Source: Siderastrea radians | Taxonomy: Eukaryota; Cnidaria; Anthozoa; Scleractinia; Rhizangiidae | Assembly (NCBI GenBank): GCA_964017195.1 | Contig: OZ024898.1 | Location: 7,195,294-7,259,293, forward strand | DNA length: 64,000 nt | Direction of reading: 5' to 3' | Shown: positions 31,280 to 46,200 of the stretch, piece after piece | Layout of the letters: each line of letters starts with the position of its first letter | Position numbering within the stretch: the first letter of the stretch is position 1 | Notes under the pieces: model-generated | The model's input: the letters and a program-made list of their open reading frames with translations, nothing else | Database searches by the model: none | What the model was told of the DNA's origin: nothing | Made by a program: the position numbers and the translations under genes

Positions 31280-34200
31280 GTGGGTATAACAGTAAACTTA
31301 CCTTTGACTGATTAATTAATAAGCAGTACTACTTACACACTGAAAGCATTTATTTATATCACTGTTTGTTTGTTTCTACTTTTTTTTAGAGTTAAGTAAA
31401 TGACTGTTTGAACTAAGGTTTTTTTTCTACCACAGTAAGGGACATTTTTTTTTGTCCTACTTAGGTTGTTGAACCTGGCAGTACTGTAGATAATCTGAAC
31501 TTTCTCCACATTAAAGGTGTTCAGAGAATCCAATCACTGGTTTATGGAATACTATTAAATTTGGATCCCACTACCTTATTACATGAAATTTTTGCGACAC
31601 GCTAATTTTGCGAATTTTGTGATTTCAAAAAATCGCAAAATTAAAGTGACACAAACAATAAGTGTCGCTAACATAACATGACGCGAAAATTAAGTGACTC
31701 ACATTATGTATATAATCGAGAAAGAATAAGTTTATTACAAGAAATTTTGCAAGAACAAGTTCGCAGCGTGGTTTTCGGTAGAAGTCCAGAAGCAAGTGGA
31801 TAGTAAGGTTAACTTTGAAGACGTGAATGTCTAACGTAGGTTTTGAAAGCAATTCATGCAACTTTGTCGGTGGAAATCTAGAACTTTTTCACCAGTGCAC
31901 AGGGGGTGGTTTCGTGTCTTGAAAGGATGGGAGAAAGCGGGAATAAAGGGTGTAGTAACTGGAAGAAATGTATTACCGCCCGTTGATCACATATCAAGAC
32001 ATTTACACAAATGACTCGTGACACTTGTATATGTGTTTCTGAACTGCATTATGCTGCTGAGTGGCATCATTTTTTCTTCGGAGTCCGTAAGAAGGAATTT
32101 TCAATGTAAATAGATATTGTGGCCAATTGACTCAAGACAAGAGACCAATAATTCACGTACAAACATGAACTGCTTATGGGCATTGTGAGAACTGCTTTTT
32201 TGTCACTGTTAACGTCCCACTGTTTCATTTTTGTTAATTTTGACATGATTGTACATTCCATAAAGTTGTTTTATTTAATTTGAGTACATGTTAAATAACA
32301 TATTTGCCAAGGAAATAAATTATGTCTTACTCAAAAACAGGAAATTAAAGTGATTCAAAATACAAAATTTTTGCAAAATCGTGAAATTTAAGTGTCGCGA
32401 AATATGCGCACCTCAAAATCTCAAAATAAACTTGTCGCGAAAATTTCATGTAATAAGGTAATTCAAAGGTGAATTTAGTCATCAAGGGTTAATTTCTAAG
32501 TATGGGTATCTGTTCCATACAGTTTCGCTGTATGTGTCACAAATTATTTCAAACCTTGTTTTTTGCCTATTAAATTAAAAAATGTCACTGAAATTTCACT
32601 CAAACTAATTTGCACAATCACACTGTTTGCATGATGGTGTGATGATATCAGTATGCATGGCTGGCAGCTTTCTTTTTATCCTCAAGTGCATTAAGTTCAT
32701 TCATGCAGGTACAGCTGTGTGATAATGCTGCACCATCAGGGGCGGATCCAAGGGGATCGGGTGGCTGGCTACCCCTTCTTTGGGGTCGCTTAAGAAATTA
32801 AGAAAAGGAACAAAACTATCACTGAAGCAACAACTTTCTCTGATTGTTCCATAATTTTATCGTTCTGTCAGGTAAGCCACACCCCTTCAAAAATCCTCTG
32901 CCACTGACTATGTTGCCTGGCGATAAAGGTTCTCCTTTGAAAGGCCAAGTGGCATGCAGGCATCATTTTTGCTAATGCATGTTGTCATGTAACAATGTTG
33001 CATTACACATTTTATGTTGAGGGTCAATAAGTTATTCAATAAGTTATTTGAGTACCTGATACATGCACAACAAATTTTCCATGTTGCAAAAAGTAGAAGC
33101 AACGTGTTTTTACCCCGCCGTGAGGACGGCATCTAGTAATACCCGTTTTTTTTTTGGGTGGTCACCTGCCCCAGACTTCCCTCGACCAAACAAATATACA
33201 TGTACGTTGCAAACTTTCGGTCAACAATGTCTCCAGTCGTTTAGGATCGATTCGCTAAAATCTTTATGAAAGACAGTGTAGAATATTACTACTAAGGGGT
33301 GTAATGGCCTAAAAATCTTTTCGACGAGAGCACGGACAAGATAACAAGCTTTGAAAGGCGCCGATTTGATACCCGAGCCTGCTAAACAGACATTATTCAA
33401 TATTGAAATGCTTGCATTTCTTGGCAGTTTTGCTTTGCTTCGCTACAATCTTTAGGGATGTTTGTGTAGAAAACTACAAGGAATTTAATGGGGTTTAACT
33501 TCTCTTCGTCGAGACCAAGGACGAATGTGCTAGCGAGCTTTAATTTGAAAGCTGGCACGAACTCGCGATCACTATAAATTAGTAGTTGTGATGTAAAGTG
33601 TATGTATGAGTGCCACAAAGTAAGCAATACTGCCCTCCATAATTTCCTCCGACCACAGACCTTTAAAAAAGAAATTAGAAATGAGAACCTGAAGATCAAA
33701 GAAAAAATCTTTGATCCCAGCAGGATTAACGCAAGACCTCCGGATTAGATCACTGTTGCTCTACCAACTGAGCTACGAGGCCAAGCTGGGAGCAGGTATC
33801 CATCCACTGACCGATGAACGGGCAGACTCTCAATTGCGTATGATTGTGCAATTGACGTGGAGTTTGATGGTGCGTGAAAGTTGAATTTCCTGCCATTGAA
33901 GGAACGAGGGGAGAGAGAACAACGGCGGGGTTAATGCCCCTGGGGCTTTTTTTGTTTACTTCTGCAATGTCAAATTTTCTTGCAAGTGCTACTGTTAGTA
34001 TACATGCAACATCAGGACGCAGCTTGCAATGCAACATTGTTGCATAACAAGTTGCACAAAAATGTTGTCCTCATTACTTGACCTTTGCATAGCATGTACG
34101 GGATGGGAGGAGTCCAGGATTGCTCCATGATGATCAGGCTCAAGCAATTGATCCTTGATGTCCAGCAATGTAAAGGCATGTTTATTTACCCCCGCGGCCA

Positions 34201-37200
34201 GCACAAGATAAAAAATTCAGTGCACCCTTGAGTATAACTACTATCCCATTGCATTGCCTCGAGATTTAAGCCTTGTGTGAATTACATTTAACCACATAAT
34301 TTGGATGAAAGAACCCTTAAATGTCATTTTTCTTTTGTTTTTGTATTAGAAAAAGAGGTGCAGGGTCAAAGAGCACAACTTGCTTATGAAAGAGCCCTTA
34401 AAGATGGATCTTTAAATGTCTACCGTGGTCGAATCTTCCTAATAGGTCAGGACAGGGCAGGAAAAACAAGTCTTAAGAAGTCTCTCATTGGTCTGCCCTT
34501 TGACACTCACGAACAAAGCACGGAAGGAATTCAAGTTGATCCTTCAGCATTTGAAGTTGATGTGGACCAAGTTACATGTAAGAACTGGCAAACAATTGAC
34601 CAGAACAGTCAAAGATTGCTAGGATGTGCAAAAGTTGTGGCAAGGATGGTGATTGAAAGACAGTATCATAAGGAAAGGAGGATTTTGAAGATGCTGGGAA
34701 AAGAAGATGTTGACAAAAATGATGATGACGAAGTTTATGATGATGCTGCGGATGAAGGAAAAGCTTCCTCCATCAACCAGGTAAATGTCTCCTCAGTTCT
34801 AGATCTGTAAAGCTCTGAAATGCTGAAACTCACACGTGGAGATATAACTAAGTACTGTATGCTTATATTTATATAAAACACATTATAAAATTAAATAAAA
34901 AGCTCAGCTATAGTTTGCGAGGATCAGGACCATTATGATTAATGTTCAAACAGCTCATAAAAAGCTAGAGCATGTGAAACAAACAATTTACAGTTAGAAT
35001 CAATTGTAATCTCATAACCAACATCCCCTTATAATCAGCATGGGCTCAAGAACTTGATTTTTGAAGTAGTCGTCAGAGCTCAGGGATAATTTAGTAGGCA
35101 GCTACTTGACAGGGCAATTTTTTATATTAAGTATTTAACTGAAAACCAGGACAAAGTTAAGGTAGCTGCTGCTTAAACTCAATAAAACAAGAAATTCTGA
35201 AGAATTTACAGGCAGCGCATAAGTCTTTCACTCCCCTCCCCCCTCCCCTTTTCTTAAGTAGTTCGTGGTTTTTCCGGTGCCCTGTTATGGACAATTTGCA
35301 CTTCCGGTGTGTAAGGAATTAAATGTAGGTATGCAACTTGAGAACTTCGTTTGTTTGTAACCAGTGACCTCTGTATGACTCTTTCAAATCGTTCCTAAAC
35401 CGTGACAACAGGCGGAAACGTTTTTTGCTCAAAAAGCTTTACTTCTCCTCTTTTGAGCTCAAACTTCATTTTGTCTATTATTCTTGATTTCACGTAGGGG
35501 TTCAGACCAATTTTTTATCGCCAGAAAGCTGTGTTTCTAGAGACATCTGGAAGACATATTCACGTCAATGGTGAGATAGCTAACCGACTCGTGACGTTTA
35601 TATTTTTGCGTGTTAACCCGTGCTCTAATACAGACTAAAATGAATGAAACTTTATTAAATAATTAGTTTGAAACCGTGGAAAGACATAAACGAAAGGCTG
35701 AGAGGTCTTAGACAAGTTTATAGACAGCCAAAATTCTAAAACTTGGGCAGGACCAAAAAGCAGAAATGTATTTCTGACCTGGTGTACGGAATAAATCGTC
35801 CCGTATTTGAAACATTAGCTTTCAATCTCATAAAATCCACGTCATTATAACGAGCCTGATTGTTTAGAGCCCGCGTGGAGACTAAGTCTACTGGCTACTG
35901 CCAATTCAGGAATGTGCTTAATCCATTTTATGAGACGGCAGCACGTGCCTAGCACGTGCGCCGCCTAATAATGTCAAAATCTGCTAGTTGCTGCCTAATA
36001 AGTTAGTCTGATAAAACCACTACCTAATAGATTTGCTTAGCATTTTTCTGGCCATTTACCAAAGGGCTTCCGTGAACTCTGTGTCTTTCAGACCCTAATT
36101 CAGGGGCCTACATTTTTAAATTTAAAAGTGGCACCTCATTTTGGCAACTTATACATTATGTTGTTAATTATTCATTGTCATTGCTTTTATTTAAGTGGAC
36201 CAACAGTTTTGTATGATGTTATAATAGTGTGAACCATATAATGCAACCTTTTTTGTGAACTCGTGGTATCTCAAAATTGATAACTTCTGTTTCCCTTGAG
36301 AGTTCAAGATTAAGCGGCGTCTACTGACTGTTAGTTATAATAAGTAACATAATTTTAACTGTTAATTTTTGTCCAGTTTTGTTTAACACTAGAGTCTGCT
36401 TAAGTTGACTGGAACTGTAAATATAAGTGCCTAATGATCTGGCCACACAATGGTTAGGATGGAAACAGATTGCAACTTGAAAAAAATTTGGCCGCTGTTT
36501 TATCAATTGGCTTTTCCTCATTTCTAGCAAAAACCATTATAAACTTAGCTATGCTGTGTAGTCCTTTCAAGGATTCACCTCATGGGTTCTTAATAAGTCC
36601 ATTTTGCATATACATGTAAGGAAATTAATGTTCTTAATATATAGTTTTGATTTAACCTGAGTAATACATTTGACCACAACTCAAAAAAAATACTCAGGAC
36701 ATACACTGTAGCCCCCTTAATATAGCCTGCATTATTAGCCTTGCTTGTTGTAGGTTTGCTTATTATAGTGCCTCATGCAACTGGTGACTTAACCGGTTAA
36801 GGTATAAGACTGGACTTCAGGAAGGTAAATTACTTGTCAAAAAGCACATATATCGGTGTGAGACATTCATACAAAGCCCAAACAAGCAAGCCTCTTTTGT
36901 GACTCTTTTCAGCCTGATCGATTTACAACTTATAACACTGCTTTCAAGACTTGTGTAAGTAAATTCAGGAACGAAATCGAGAGGAATTTATAGTAAAGGA
37001 CTTTGAAAGTAGATGGATTGAGGAAAAGATGAATGAGATATATTAGTTAGATGTCAGGTCTAGCTACACGAATTGAAGGGCATAATTTGGGCAAGAACAT
37101 CTAAGTAACTTTTTTTTTAAATCCTTCATTGAACACTTGCCTGTTTGCACTGAAAAACAACTTTTTTGTCAAAATATTGCCTGGTATATTTTTATTATTA

Positions 37201-40200
37201 AAGTGCCTATGAAGTAAAATCTAAATGAAGCTTATTTGAAAGGCCTTTCATAGTGAACAAGGATCGATGGTGTTTACTGCTTTGTAATATCTTGATTCAC
37301 TCCAGAGATATTCCAGTTTTTTCATTATGCAAATTAGTTACAGAATGCAAAATACAGAATGCAAAATACAAAATCAAAAAATGGAGTGTGGAGTTTATCT
37401 CAGGAAAGAATGGATGAAGATAATTGAAACTTGGCGCCAATATTGTCCACTAAGAAAGACACATGTAAGAAGAGGCATATTGTGATGTTACCATGGCAAC
37501 AATCTTGGCTCCAGCCTCTTCTGTTTTGAACCAAAAATTACCATTTGTGACTCTATAATGAGAGAAAGAAGGACCTTCTCACAACACACTCAATGCCCAT
37601 ATTGTGTTTAGTTTCCTCATTAACCAGTAAGCAGTGGATGATTTTTTGTTACAGTCAACGCGGTTCACGCATGAACGATCATGGAATGAAGATTGCATTC
37701 TTCACGTGTGCATTCCTTTCTTTAATTGGATGACCGTATTCTTGTAGACAGATTGAAAGAAAACGCTTTTTTTTCGATGAACGAAATTGATTCTTCGAAA
37801 GTTCACACATAACATCAGAAATTGTCTACATGGCGCACTCGGAAGAAGTGCTAATCAATTACTTCTGACAGGGAAGTCATCCGTTATCAAGGATCTTTAT
37901 ACCACCACAAGAAAATGGTTGAGTCGTCGCGTCACTCGCGTGGAGTGAATAGTGTCGGACGATTTTATGAACACTGCTCCTTTTGTAACTCTCCTGTTGG
38001 TTCCGTGGAATATCTGACAACCCCAATCCAGCAATGAAATGGTTAACGATTTCGTTCCTTGCATTAGAAGGCAAAGGTTCATACTCGTTCCCGTTGCATT
38101 AGAAGGGAAAGGTTTACCAGGATCGTAAAAGCCCCCAAGCGAATTTCTTGCCATTTGGAGTTAGGAAACCTAAACTTTCATGTTCCGATAAGGTGCAAAC
38201 CTATGTACACCGGCCACAACACACCGCGGCGAAAATAAAATTGTGGCGGTTGTTGTTTATATTTTTTGCGGGTTTTCGATTAAGCCACGAAACCTCCAGC
38301 CAAAGAATAAGTTGCCTTGTTAAAATTAGAGACTCCTTTGGATTTTCTTTGTAAGGATTGCTGTTGTCGATGTTCTCTTTACGGGTTATTTTTGTCGGCT
38401 TTATATTCTCGCCATTTTTTGCGCCGGGCTTGAAAACAATAAAAACATTGAAGAGGCGAAGGGCCGCTCCGATAAGTGTACCGCACGACTTTTCATAAGT
38501 GCATAAACCCTTCCAGCAAATGAATTGACTTTTATTGAAGAAACAAAAAGTAAATTCCTAGGATAAAATAAAATGAATTACAATATAGCAATGAACCGAA
38601 AAGAACAGAAGGAAATGAACGAAATACAAGAGCAAACGACGAACAAAGACGGCTTACCAAATGCTGGAGATAGGAAGGAGTTCAGGGAACCAAAAGATTA
38701 CACACGTTACGAACGACCGTAGAAGCTACACTGAAGTACATTGTAGATCAGAATGTGGAAAACTTAATGTGAAATGAACAGAACGAAATTTACATAGCAA
38801 ATTAAAATAAAAGCATGCAAAAGCGAGAAAAAACATTAACATATATAACAAAGAACAAAGGAAAAACGAATAGCCACAACATCCTGGGGGGCTAGGCTGA
38901 ATGTAGATAAACGTTCAGCAAATATGCGACAATCGCATTAAATCGTTAAATAGTTCCTCAAGCTGCTTCTTCCAGCAAACATAGCTTGGAGATCGGTCTT
39001 GTCAAGGTAGAGGTGCTAGTCTTGCTCTCGGCCACGCGTACTCGATCATCAGGGCCCGGAAAAGTCTTGATAACGCGACCAAGGAGCCATCGTCCCCGTG
39101 GGGAATTGTCGTCCACAACCAAGACAAGATCTCCGATAGCCAAATTGCCTTTCTCACGTACCCATTTCTGACGTTGTTGCAACGCCGGGACATACTCACG
39201 GATCCATCGCTTCCAAAAGCAGTCAGCTAGAAATTAAGCCTGTCTCCATTGCTTCCTTCGATAGAGGTCTTCACGTACAAATGATCCAGGAGGCAGTGCA
39301 AGGTTTCGTCGCTGAAGTAAGAGATGACTTGGAGTAAGAGGTTCGCAGTCGCTTGGATCGTCGCTGCTTGGGTGAGAGGGGGACTGTTCAGGATGGTTAC
39401 AACTTCAGCAAACACAGTACGTAGAGTTTCCAGACTGACTAGCGCGTTTTGGTTTCCAAGAATCGCTCTCATTGACTTACGAACACTTCGAATAAGCCTT
39501 TCCCACGCCCCATTCATGTGACTAGCTGCGGGTGGTTGGAATTTCCACTCGGATCTTGGGCACAAGTGGTAGCTTATCTCGTCTTTAATCAGGCGTTTAT
39601 TCAGCTCGTCTTGATCCCATTCTCGAATGGATTGCTGAATTTCTTTGTCTGCCCCCACAAAGTTGGTTCCGTTATCACTCCAGATTTCTTTAGGACAGCC
39701 ATGGTTTGAAATAAACCTGCGGAGGGCTTGGATAAAGGCGTCAGTCTCCAGAGAACTCACGTCCTCGATATGAACGGCACGGCTGGTAAAGCAGGTGAAA
39801 ATACATCCGTACACCTTGTCTGAACCCCGTCCGCGCTTCACATGGAATGGCCCAAAGAAATCCACCCCAGTATAGGTAAACGGTGGCTCGTAAGGGATAA
39901 GACGTTCTTTAGGCAGGTCGGCCATCAACTGCTGCATAGGAGCTTCGTTTCGCTTGCGGCAATTAATACACTTGCGCAGTATTTGATGGACGAGTGAGCT
40001 TGCTTTTAATATCCAAAACCTCTGGCGTATGGCAGAGAGTACGTGCTCACGACCAGCATGGCCCAAGGACTCGTGATAGTGACGCACTATTATGGAGGAG
40101 ATAGGATGATCTTTAGGAAGTAGCATTGGATGGACGGCATCCAATGGAATCGGGGCATGTCGAATTCTTCCTCCCACGCGAAGAATTCCTTCAACCAGCA

Positions 40201-43200
40201 CAGGGGAGAGATTAACAAGTTTGCTGTGGCCTTTGACCTCACGTCCACTACTTAAGGATTCAATTTCTTGAGGGAAATACTGGCGTTGAACTAACTGGAC
40301 AATCTTCTGCGTAGAATTTCGGGTCTCTTCAATGCTTATCCCTCTTAACTTGAGGGGAGCGTTCTTGTCCTTGATGTAGTCAATAAAGCGCAATAGCCAT
40401 GCCATGAGTGTCTGCAAACGCGACCAAGAAGAACAACGTCTTAGGAACAGGTTCAGCGAAGATCCATCTGAAATGAGTGCAACGTGACTTTCAAGTCGAA
40501 TTTCTTCGTCGTCATCAGGAATTTTACCGATTTTCCTAACAGGCCAATGTTCCTCGGATTGTAACAGGAACTTTGGTCCGGACAACCAGCGACAATTTGG
40601 CTTAAACGAATGTATTTCCATCCCTCGAGAGCCCTCATCAGCAGGATTGAGAGACGTCGGCACATGTCGCCATTGCTCGGGGGCCGAAACATCATGAATC
40701 TCAGTAACTCTGTTAGCAATAAAGGGCTTGAATCGTCTCTTCTCGTTGGTGATGTATTGAAGGACTGTCAGGGAGTCTGACCAAAAGGTGACACTATGAA
40801 CGGGCAGGTCCAACTCATTATGAATCAGCACGTGAAGACGCGTAGAGGCCACAGCTGCCTGTTGTTCCAAACGCGGAACGGACCATTGCTTTAACGGTGT
40901 GTTGCGTGTTTTCCCCATGACAAAAGCGCAATGAACGTTTCCTTGATCATCAACGAGTCTCAGGTAGCTAACGGCAGCGTAACCATGGTTACATGCATCA
41001 GAGAAGTAGTGAAGCTGGATGTTGGTGATACTGGCATGAAAAGGGTTCCTAAAGCATCTCGGAATTCTTGATTTTTGCAACAAAGGGAAGGGACTCCACC
41101 CATCTGTGCCACTGTGTCAGCAGCGGTTCTGGTACACGTTCATCCCACTGGATTCCCATTCTCCATAGTTCTTGAAGTAGAACCTTTGCTGGAAGAATGA
41201 AAGGACTCACAAACCCAAGCGGATCGAAGAGAGAGCTAACCGTAGACAGAATGCCACGTTTAGTCGGCGGCTTGTTAGTGGGTACAACTTTAAACAGGAA
41301 AGTATCCGAGTCTGCATCCCAGTGTAGCCCAAGTGCACGCCAGATTGGTAGCTGATCAAGATCTAGATTTAGGGCAGGATTTGCTCGCTCCTCCTCAGGA
41401 AGGATGGACAGAAGCTTACGGCTGTTACTCGCGAATTTAGTAAGGTGAAAACCTCCTTCTTTCATTAATTGGATCAACTGTTCAGCCAGCCGGATCGCAC
41501 TCTCTTCGTTTGGAACAGACTTCAAAACGTCATCGACATAGAAGTTTCTACGCACTATGTTGATTACTTCCGGGCTGAACCGATCTTCATTATCATCTGC
41601 TGTTTGCCGTACTGATCTGTTAGCGCAACAAGGTGACGAGGTTGCTCCAAAAATATGAACAAGCATTTGATATTCATCAGGGGGGTTATTCAAGCTGCCG
41701 CTCCACCAAAGAAATCTCAAGGCGTCGGCGTCCTTGGGGAGAACCTTGACCTGATGAAACATAGCTTCTAAGTCTGCTATAAATGCAACTTTATCCTGAT
41801 GAAAGCGAATGAGCACACCAGTTAAACTATTCGCGAGGTCTGGACCTTGGTATAACTGATCATTAAGGGAGGTGCCGTTGAATTTGGCAGCTGCGTCAAA
41901 AACCACACGGCATTTTTGGGGCTTGTTGACGTTGAAGACAGGATGATGCGGTAAGTACCATGTGATATTGGATTTCCTGGCAGCCTCTTCAGGAGTCAAC
42001 TTTCTTGCATAGCCCTTAATAACGTAATCATCAATGACAGCTCTATACTTGGCTTCCAAGCCAGGGTCTCGAGAGAAACGTCTTTTTAGATGTTGAAGTC
42101 TGGCCTCGGCGGCAGCTCGATTGAAGGGAAGGCTAGGGACTTCCTGCTTCCAAAGTAAGCCGATCTGATAATGACCGTCAACCTTTGAGATGGTATCATC
42201 AATAATCTTCATGGCCTTGTGATCCTCCACTGACATTGATTTTAAAGACTGCTTCTCAGTTCCATAGGATTCAACTCGCCAGAAGTCTTCGAGTTGACGA
42301 CTCAGTGAGATCTCCTCACAGGAAACGTGGTTAAGGTTGAACTGATGCTTATCGCTGCAGCTGATAGAACCGCCAAGGATACTCCAGCCAAGGCAAGATC
42401 TTATCGCAAATGGCTCGTTTGGTTCCCCTCTCTTGACTTCGAGTGGGATGAAGGCCTCTTGGACATTCGTGCCAATGAGGACAGACACTTTGTTTCTTAA
42501 GACTTCAGGAAAAGGTACCTGGTGTAGGTGTGGCCACTGTCCTATTCTCTTGCGAACCGAGGCGTGTTTGAGAGGAATAGTGAGATCTTTCACAGCCCAA
42601 GCGCCACAAACAGCAATCTCTCTGGGATCCTGGTCATTAATTGACGCGATTTTAAAGCTAATTTTCACACCTTGTTCCCTTTTCTCTCTCTGATTTACTG
42701 TGGAGATGAAAAGCTGACTGGCTTCACCTTTAATCTCGGGCTGTTTGATAAGGGATGGATCGATCATCGTCACATCGGAGCCTGAATCTACGAGGCCGTA
42801 AGTAGTGATACTCTTTCCGTTGTTACCAATAACCTTGAGAGGAATGATCTGCAATAGAATCTCAGAGGACTCCGCCGTAGTTGCTGTAGCACACGTACTC
42901 GATGTAGCGTTTTGACCATCTGGGGGAGCCATAGGAACAGTTGGAATAACCATGGTTTCAACATTATTGGCTTGGTGAACAACGTTTCTTTCAGGACTGG
43001 GCCTCGGAAGATGTAGCAGAGTATGATGAGGTTTCCCACATTCTGGTGCCCTGCAGCGTGCTGACGACTTGCATGATCTTGAGGAATGTTCAACCGAATT
43101 GATACAGTTGAAGCAAATCCGCTTCTTCTTGACGAACTCGGCTCTTTCTTCAACAGGCTTCGACTTAAACATTTCACAGCGGTAAAGCGGATGAGAACGG

Positions 43201-46200
43201 CCACACATTGGACAGTTTCCGGTTTTGCGATCTGTACTGACTTCAGGATTGCTGTCCTCGCTGTCTTTCTTCGCACCTTCGGTGGTCAGCGTAGTAAACT
43301 TGAAAGGACTAGTTTGATCGTTTGTATTCGGCCTTTTGGAATTCGTAGGCTTTGTTTCGGTTGAAGAACTTGAGAAGAACGGGTGGTTTGCCACATCAGT
43401 GTGATCGTTCAAGAAGTTAACGACGTCCTTGAAAGTAGGCATGATGCGCCCTTGATGTTCAAGCTTATTCAAGTGTTCTCTAAATTTGGCTTGCACCCAC
43501 TTAGGTAATCTTAGAATCATTTTCTCAAGGTTGCCCGTGTTCATTTCTCCTAGGCAGTTCATAGCTTCCAACGTGTCATACATGACTTGTGCTTTATCTG
43601 CGTAACGCTGTAAGCCTTTCTTATCTTGAGGCGCTATGACGGGGCCTTTAACCAAGGTGTCAACACATGCTCGTACTATCTTGAACGGTTGACCAAAGCG
43701 ATCTTGAAGGACTTGGAGTGCCTTTGCCAAGCCACCCGGAACGGACTCGTACCGCTGCACGGCTAATAGAGCGGGGCCATCGAGGAATTGCAACAGTCGG
43801 GCCATTTTTGTCGGTTCGTCCAAAGCCCTTGACTCCACCATTTGACGGAACCTTTGACGAAACATCGGGTAGTTTTCAGGAGATCCATCGAACTTGACAA
43901 CTTGTAATGCAGGTAAGCCATGATCAGCATTCATTTTCTCCATGGTAGCGGCGATCATTGCGAGGAGATTTCCGCCAACAGGCCGTGGAGTAGGTAAAAT
44001 GCACTGTGGAACATCTGCAACACTTGAAACTGAACTATAGTTGTAACTTGAGGCAGCGGCACTTAAACCGGGAGCTGAGTGGTGAAGCGGAACCACAGGA
44101 TCATAACGATGTACAACACGCGTACCAGAAAAGTCGGCGGTATAGGAAGGGACCGAAAACATGGCAGGCCCGACTGGAAATGAAGACACGCATGAAGCTG
44201 CCTCTGAAGGCCTCGGGATTTGCGAGGAGAGTGTCGTAGGAACAGCTGGAACTTGCGTTGACACGACTGGGCGCGTATAAGCTTGCGTGTACACTGCTGG
44301 AAGCGTGTAAGCTTGTGAGGACACGGCTGGAAGCGTGTAAGCTTGCGAGGACCCGGCTGAAGGCGGGTAGGCTTTCGTGAACACGGCTGGAAACGTGTAA
44401 GCTTGGGTGGACACGTCTGGAAGTGTGTAAGCTTGCGCGGGCACGGATGGAGGCGTGTAAGCTTGCGTGGGCACGGCTGGAGATGCGTAAGTTTGCGTAG
44501 ACAGGGCTGGAGGTGCGTAAGCTTGCATGGACACGGCTGGAAGCGTATAAGCCTGCGTAGACACGGCTGGAAGCCTGTAAGCTTGCGTGGACACGGCTGG
44601 AAGCGTGTAAGCTTGTGTGGACACGACTGGAAGCGTGTTAGCTTGCGTGGACACGGCTGGAAGCGTGTGAGCTTGCGTGGAAACAGCTGGAAGCGTGTAA
44701 GCTTGCGTGGACACGGATGGAAGCGTGTAAGCTTGCGTGGACACAGCTGGAAGCGTGTGAGCTTGCGTGGACACGGATGGAAGCGTGTAAGCTTGCGTGG
44801 ACACGGATGGAAGCGTGTAAGCTTGCGTGGGCACGGCTGGAAGCGTGTAAGCTTGCGTGGACACGGCTGGAAGCGTGTGAGCTTGTGTGGACACGGCTGG
44901 ACGCGTGTAAGCTTGCGTGGACACGGCTGGACGCGTGTAAGCTTGCGTTGACACGGCTGGAAGCGTGTGAGCTTGGGTGCTCATGACGGGAAACGTGTTG
45001 ACTTGTGTGGATGCAGGAAGAGTCGTTAACGAAGAGGTGTTGGAGGTAATTCCAAGTGCCAACCCTGACACAACATGACCGGAATGCGATGAAGATTTTG
45101 CATTTAACAGAAGTTCCGAATACTCGGCTTCGGCTAATTTGGCTTCTAACTCGGCTATTTCAGTCCTTTCTCTTGCTTCAGCGACGTCCCTGTCAGCCTC
45201 CAGCTTCGCCAGCTCTAGTTCGACACGTTTCTGACTCATTTCCATTTCTTAACGCTTCATTTCTATTTCAATGGATCTGTTTCGTTGCTGTTCAGTTTGT
45301 TTCGCAGCTAACGCAGCCTTGGCCACCGCAGTCCTCGTGTCGTGAAGTCTTGCGCTTGCCTCACTAAGCTTTGAAGAAGTACGACTGCTTGCGGATTGGA
45401 GAGATCTTGCTGGCGATGTCATTCCAAAATTGGCAAGATCATGAGATACTTGTTCGTTGAAATGTGTGGCGGCGGCAATTGCGTATTGCTCAATCTTCTG
45501 ATCATACTGATACTTTCTCGTTTCTTGAGTAGCGTACTGAGTGTCGACTTCGTAAATTTCGTCGCTATTTTCGTCCAGGAGACTTTTACATCGTGTAACG
45601 TTTTCTTGGAAGTTACGCCACGCTTTATCCAGAGTTGACTGAAGAGACTTAACTTTGACTAGATTCGCGTAATCGACGAGAAGAATGTCAATTTGTGAAC
45701 AGGCATTAGTCATAGCCGAAACATATCCTGCACGCGACTTTCGTAGGGTGTGTAAAGCTTCGTGCATGGCTCCTTCTTGAAAAGAGCTCAACATTTTCCT
45801 TCGTAAACTTGGGCGAGTGCCTGAGACCGTCGTAGCATCCACCATACAAACAAAACTCTCATTTGGAATTTACGTTGAAGAGGCGAAGGGCCGCTCCGAT
45901 AAGTGTACCGCACGACTTTTCATAAGTACATAAACCCTTCCAGCAAATGAATTGACTTTTATTGCAGAAACAAAAAGTAAATTCCTAGGATAAAATAAAA
46001 TGAATTACAATATAGCAACGAACCGAAAAGAACAGAAGGAAATGAACGAAATACAAGAGCAAACGACGAACAAAGACGGCTTACCAAATGCTGGAGATAG
46101 GAAGGAGTTCAGGGAACCAAAAGATTACACACGTTACGAACGACCGTAGAAGCTACACTGAAGTACATTGTAGATCAGAATGTGGAAAACTTAATGTGAA

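Larger units (their letters stand above)
31280..34349 (+). other. Intron 1 of gene 2
   Basis: Contains a MITE (31572-32460) and a degraded SINE (33690-33782). The rest, including the frames at 32908-33699, matches nothing I recognise. Confidence 0.65.

Noticed and set aside
33720..33782. Functional tRNA gene
   Set aside because: The B box and T-arm are degraded and a SINE-like tail follows; fits a decayed SINE instead.
44403..44951. 182-codon plus-strand frame of [10 protein letters not shown] repeats
   Set aside because: It is the opposite-strand shadow of the BEL/Pao gag decapeptide array; the 30 bp unit is open in several frames.
44250..45010. CRISPR-like array
   Set aside because: Units are adjacent without spacers and encode protein repeats in a eukaryotic retrotransposon.
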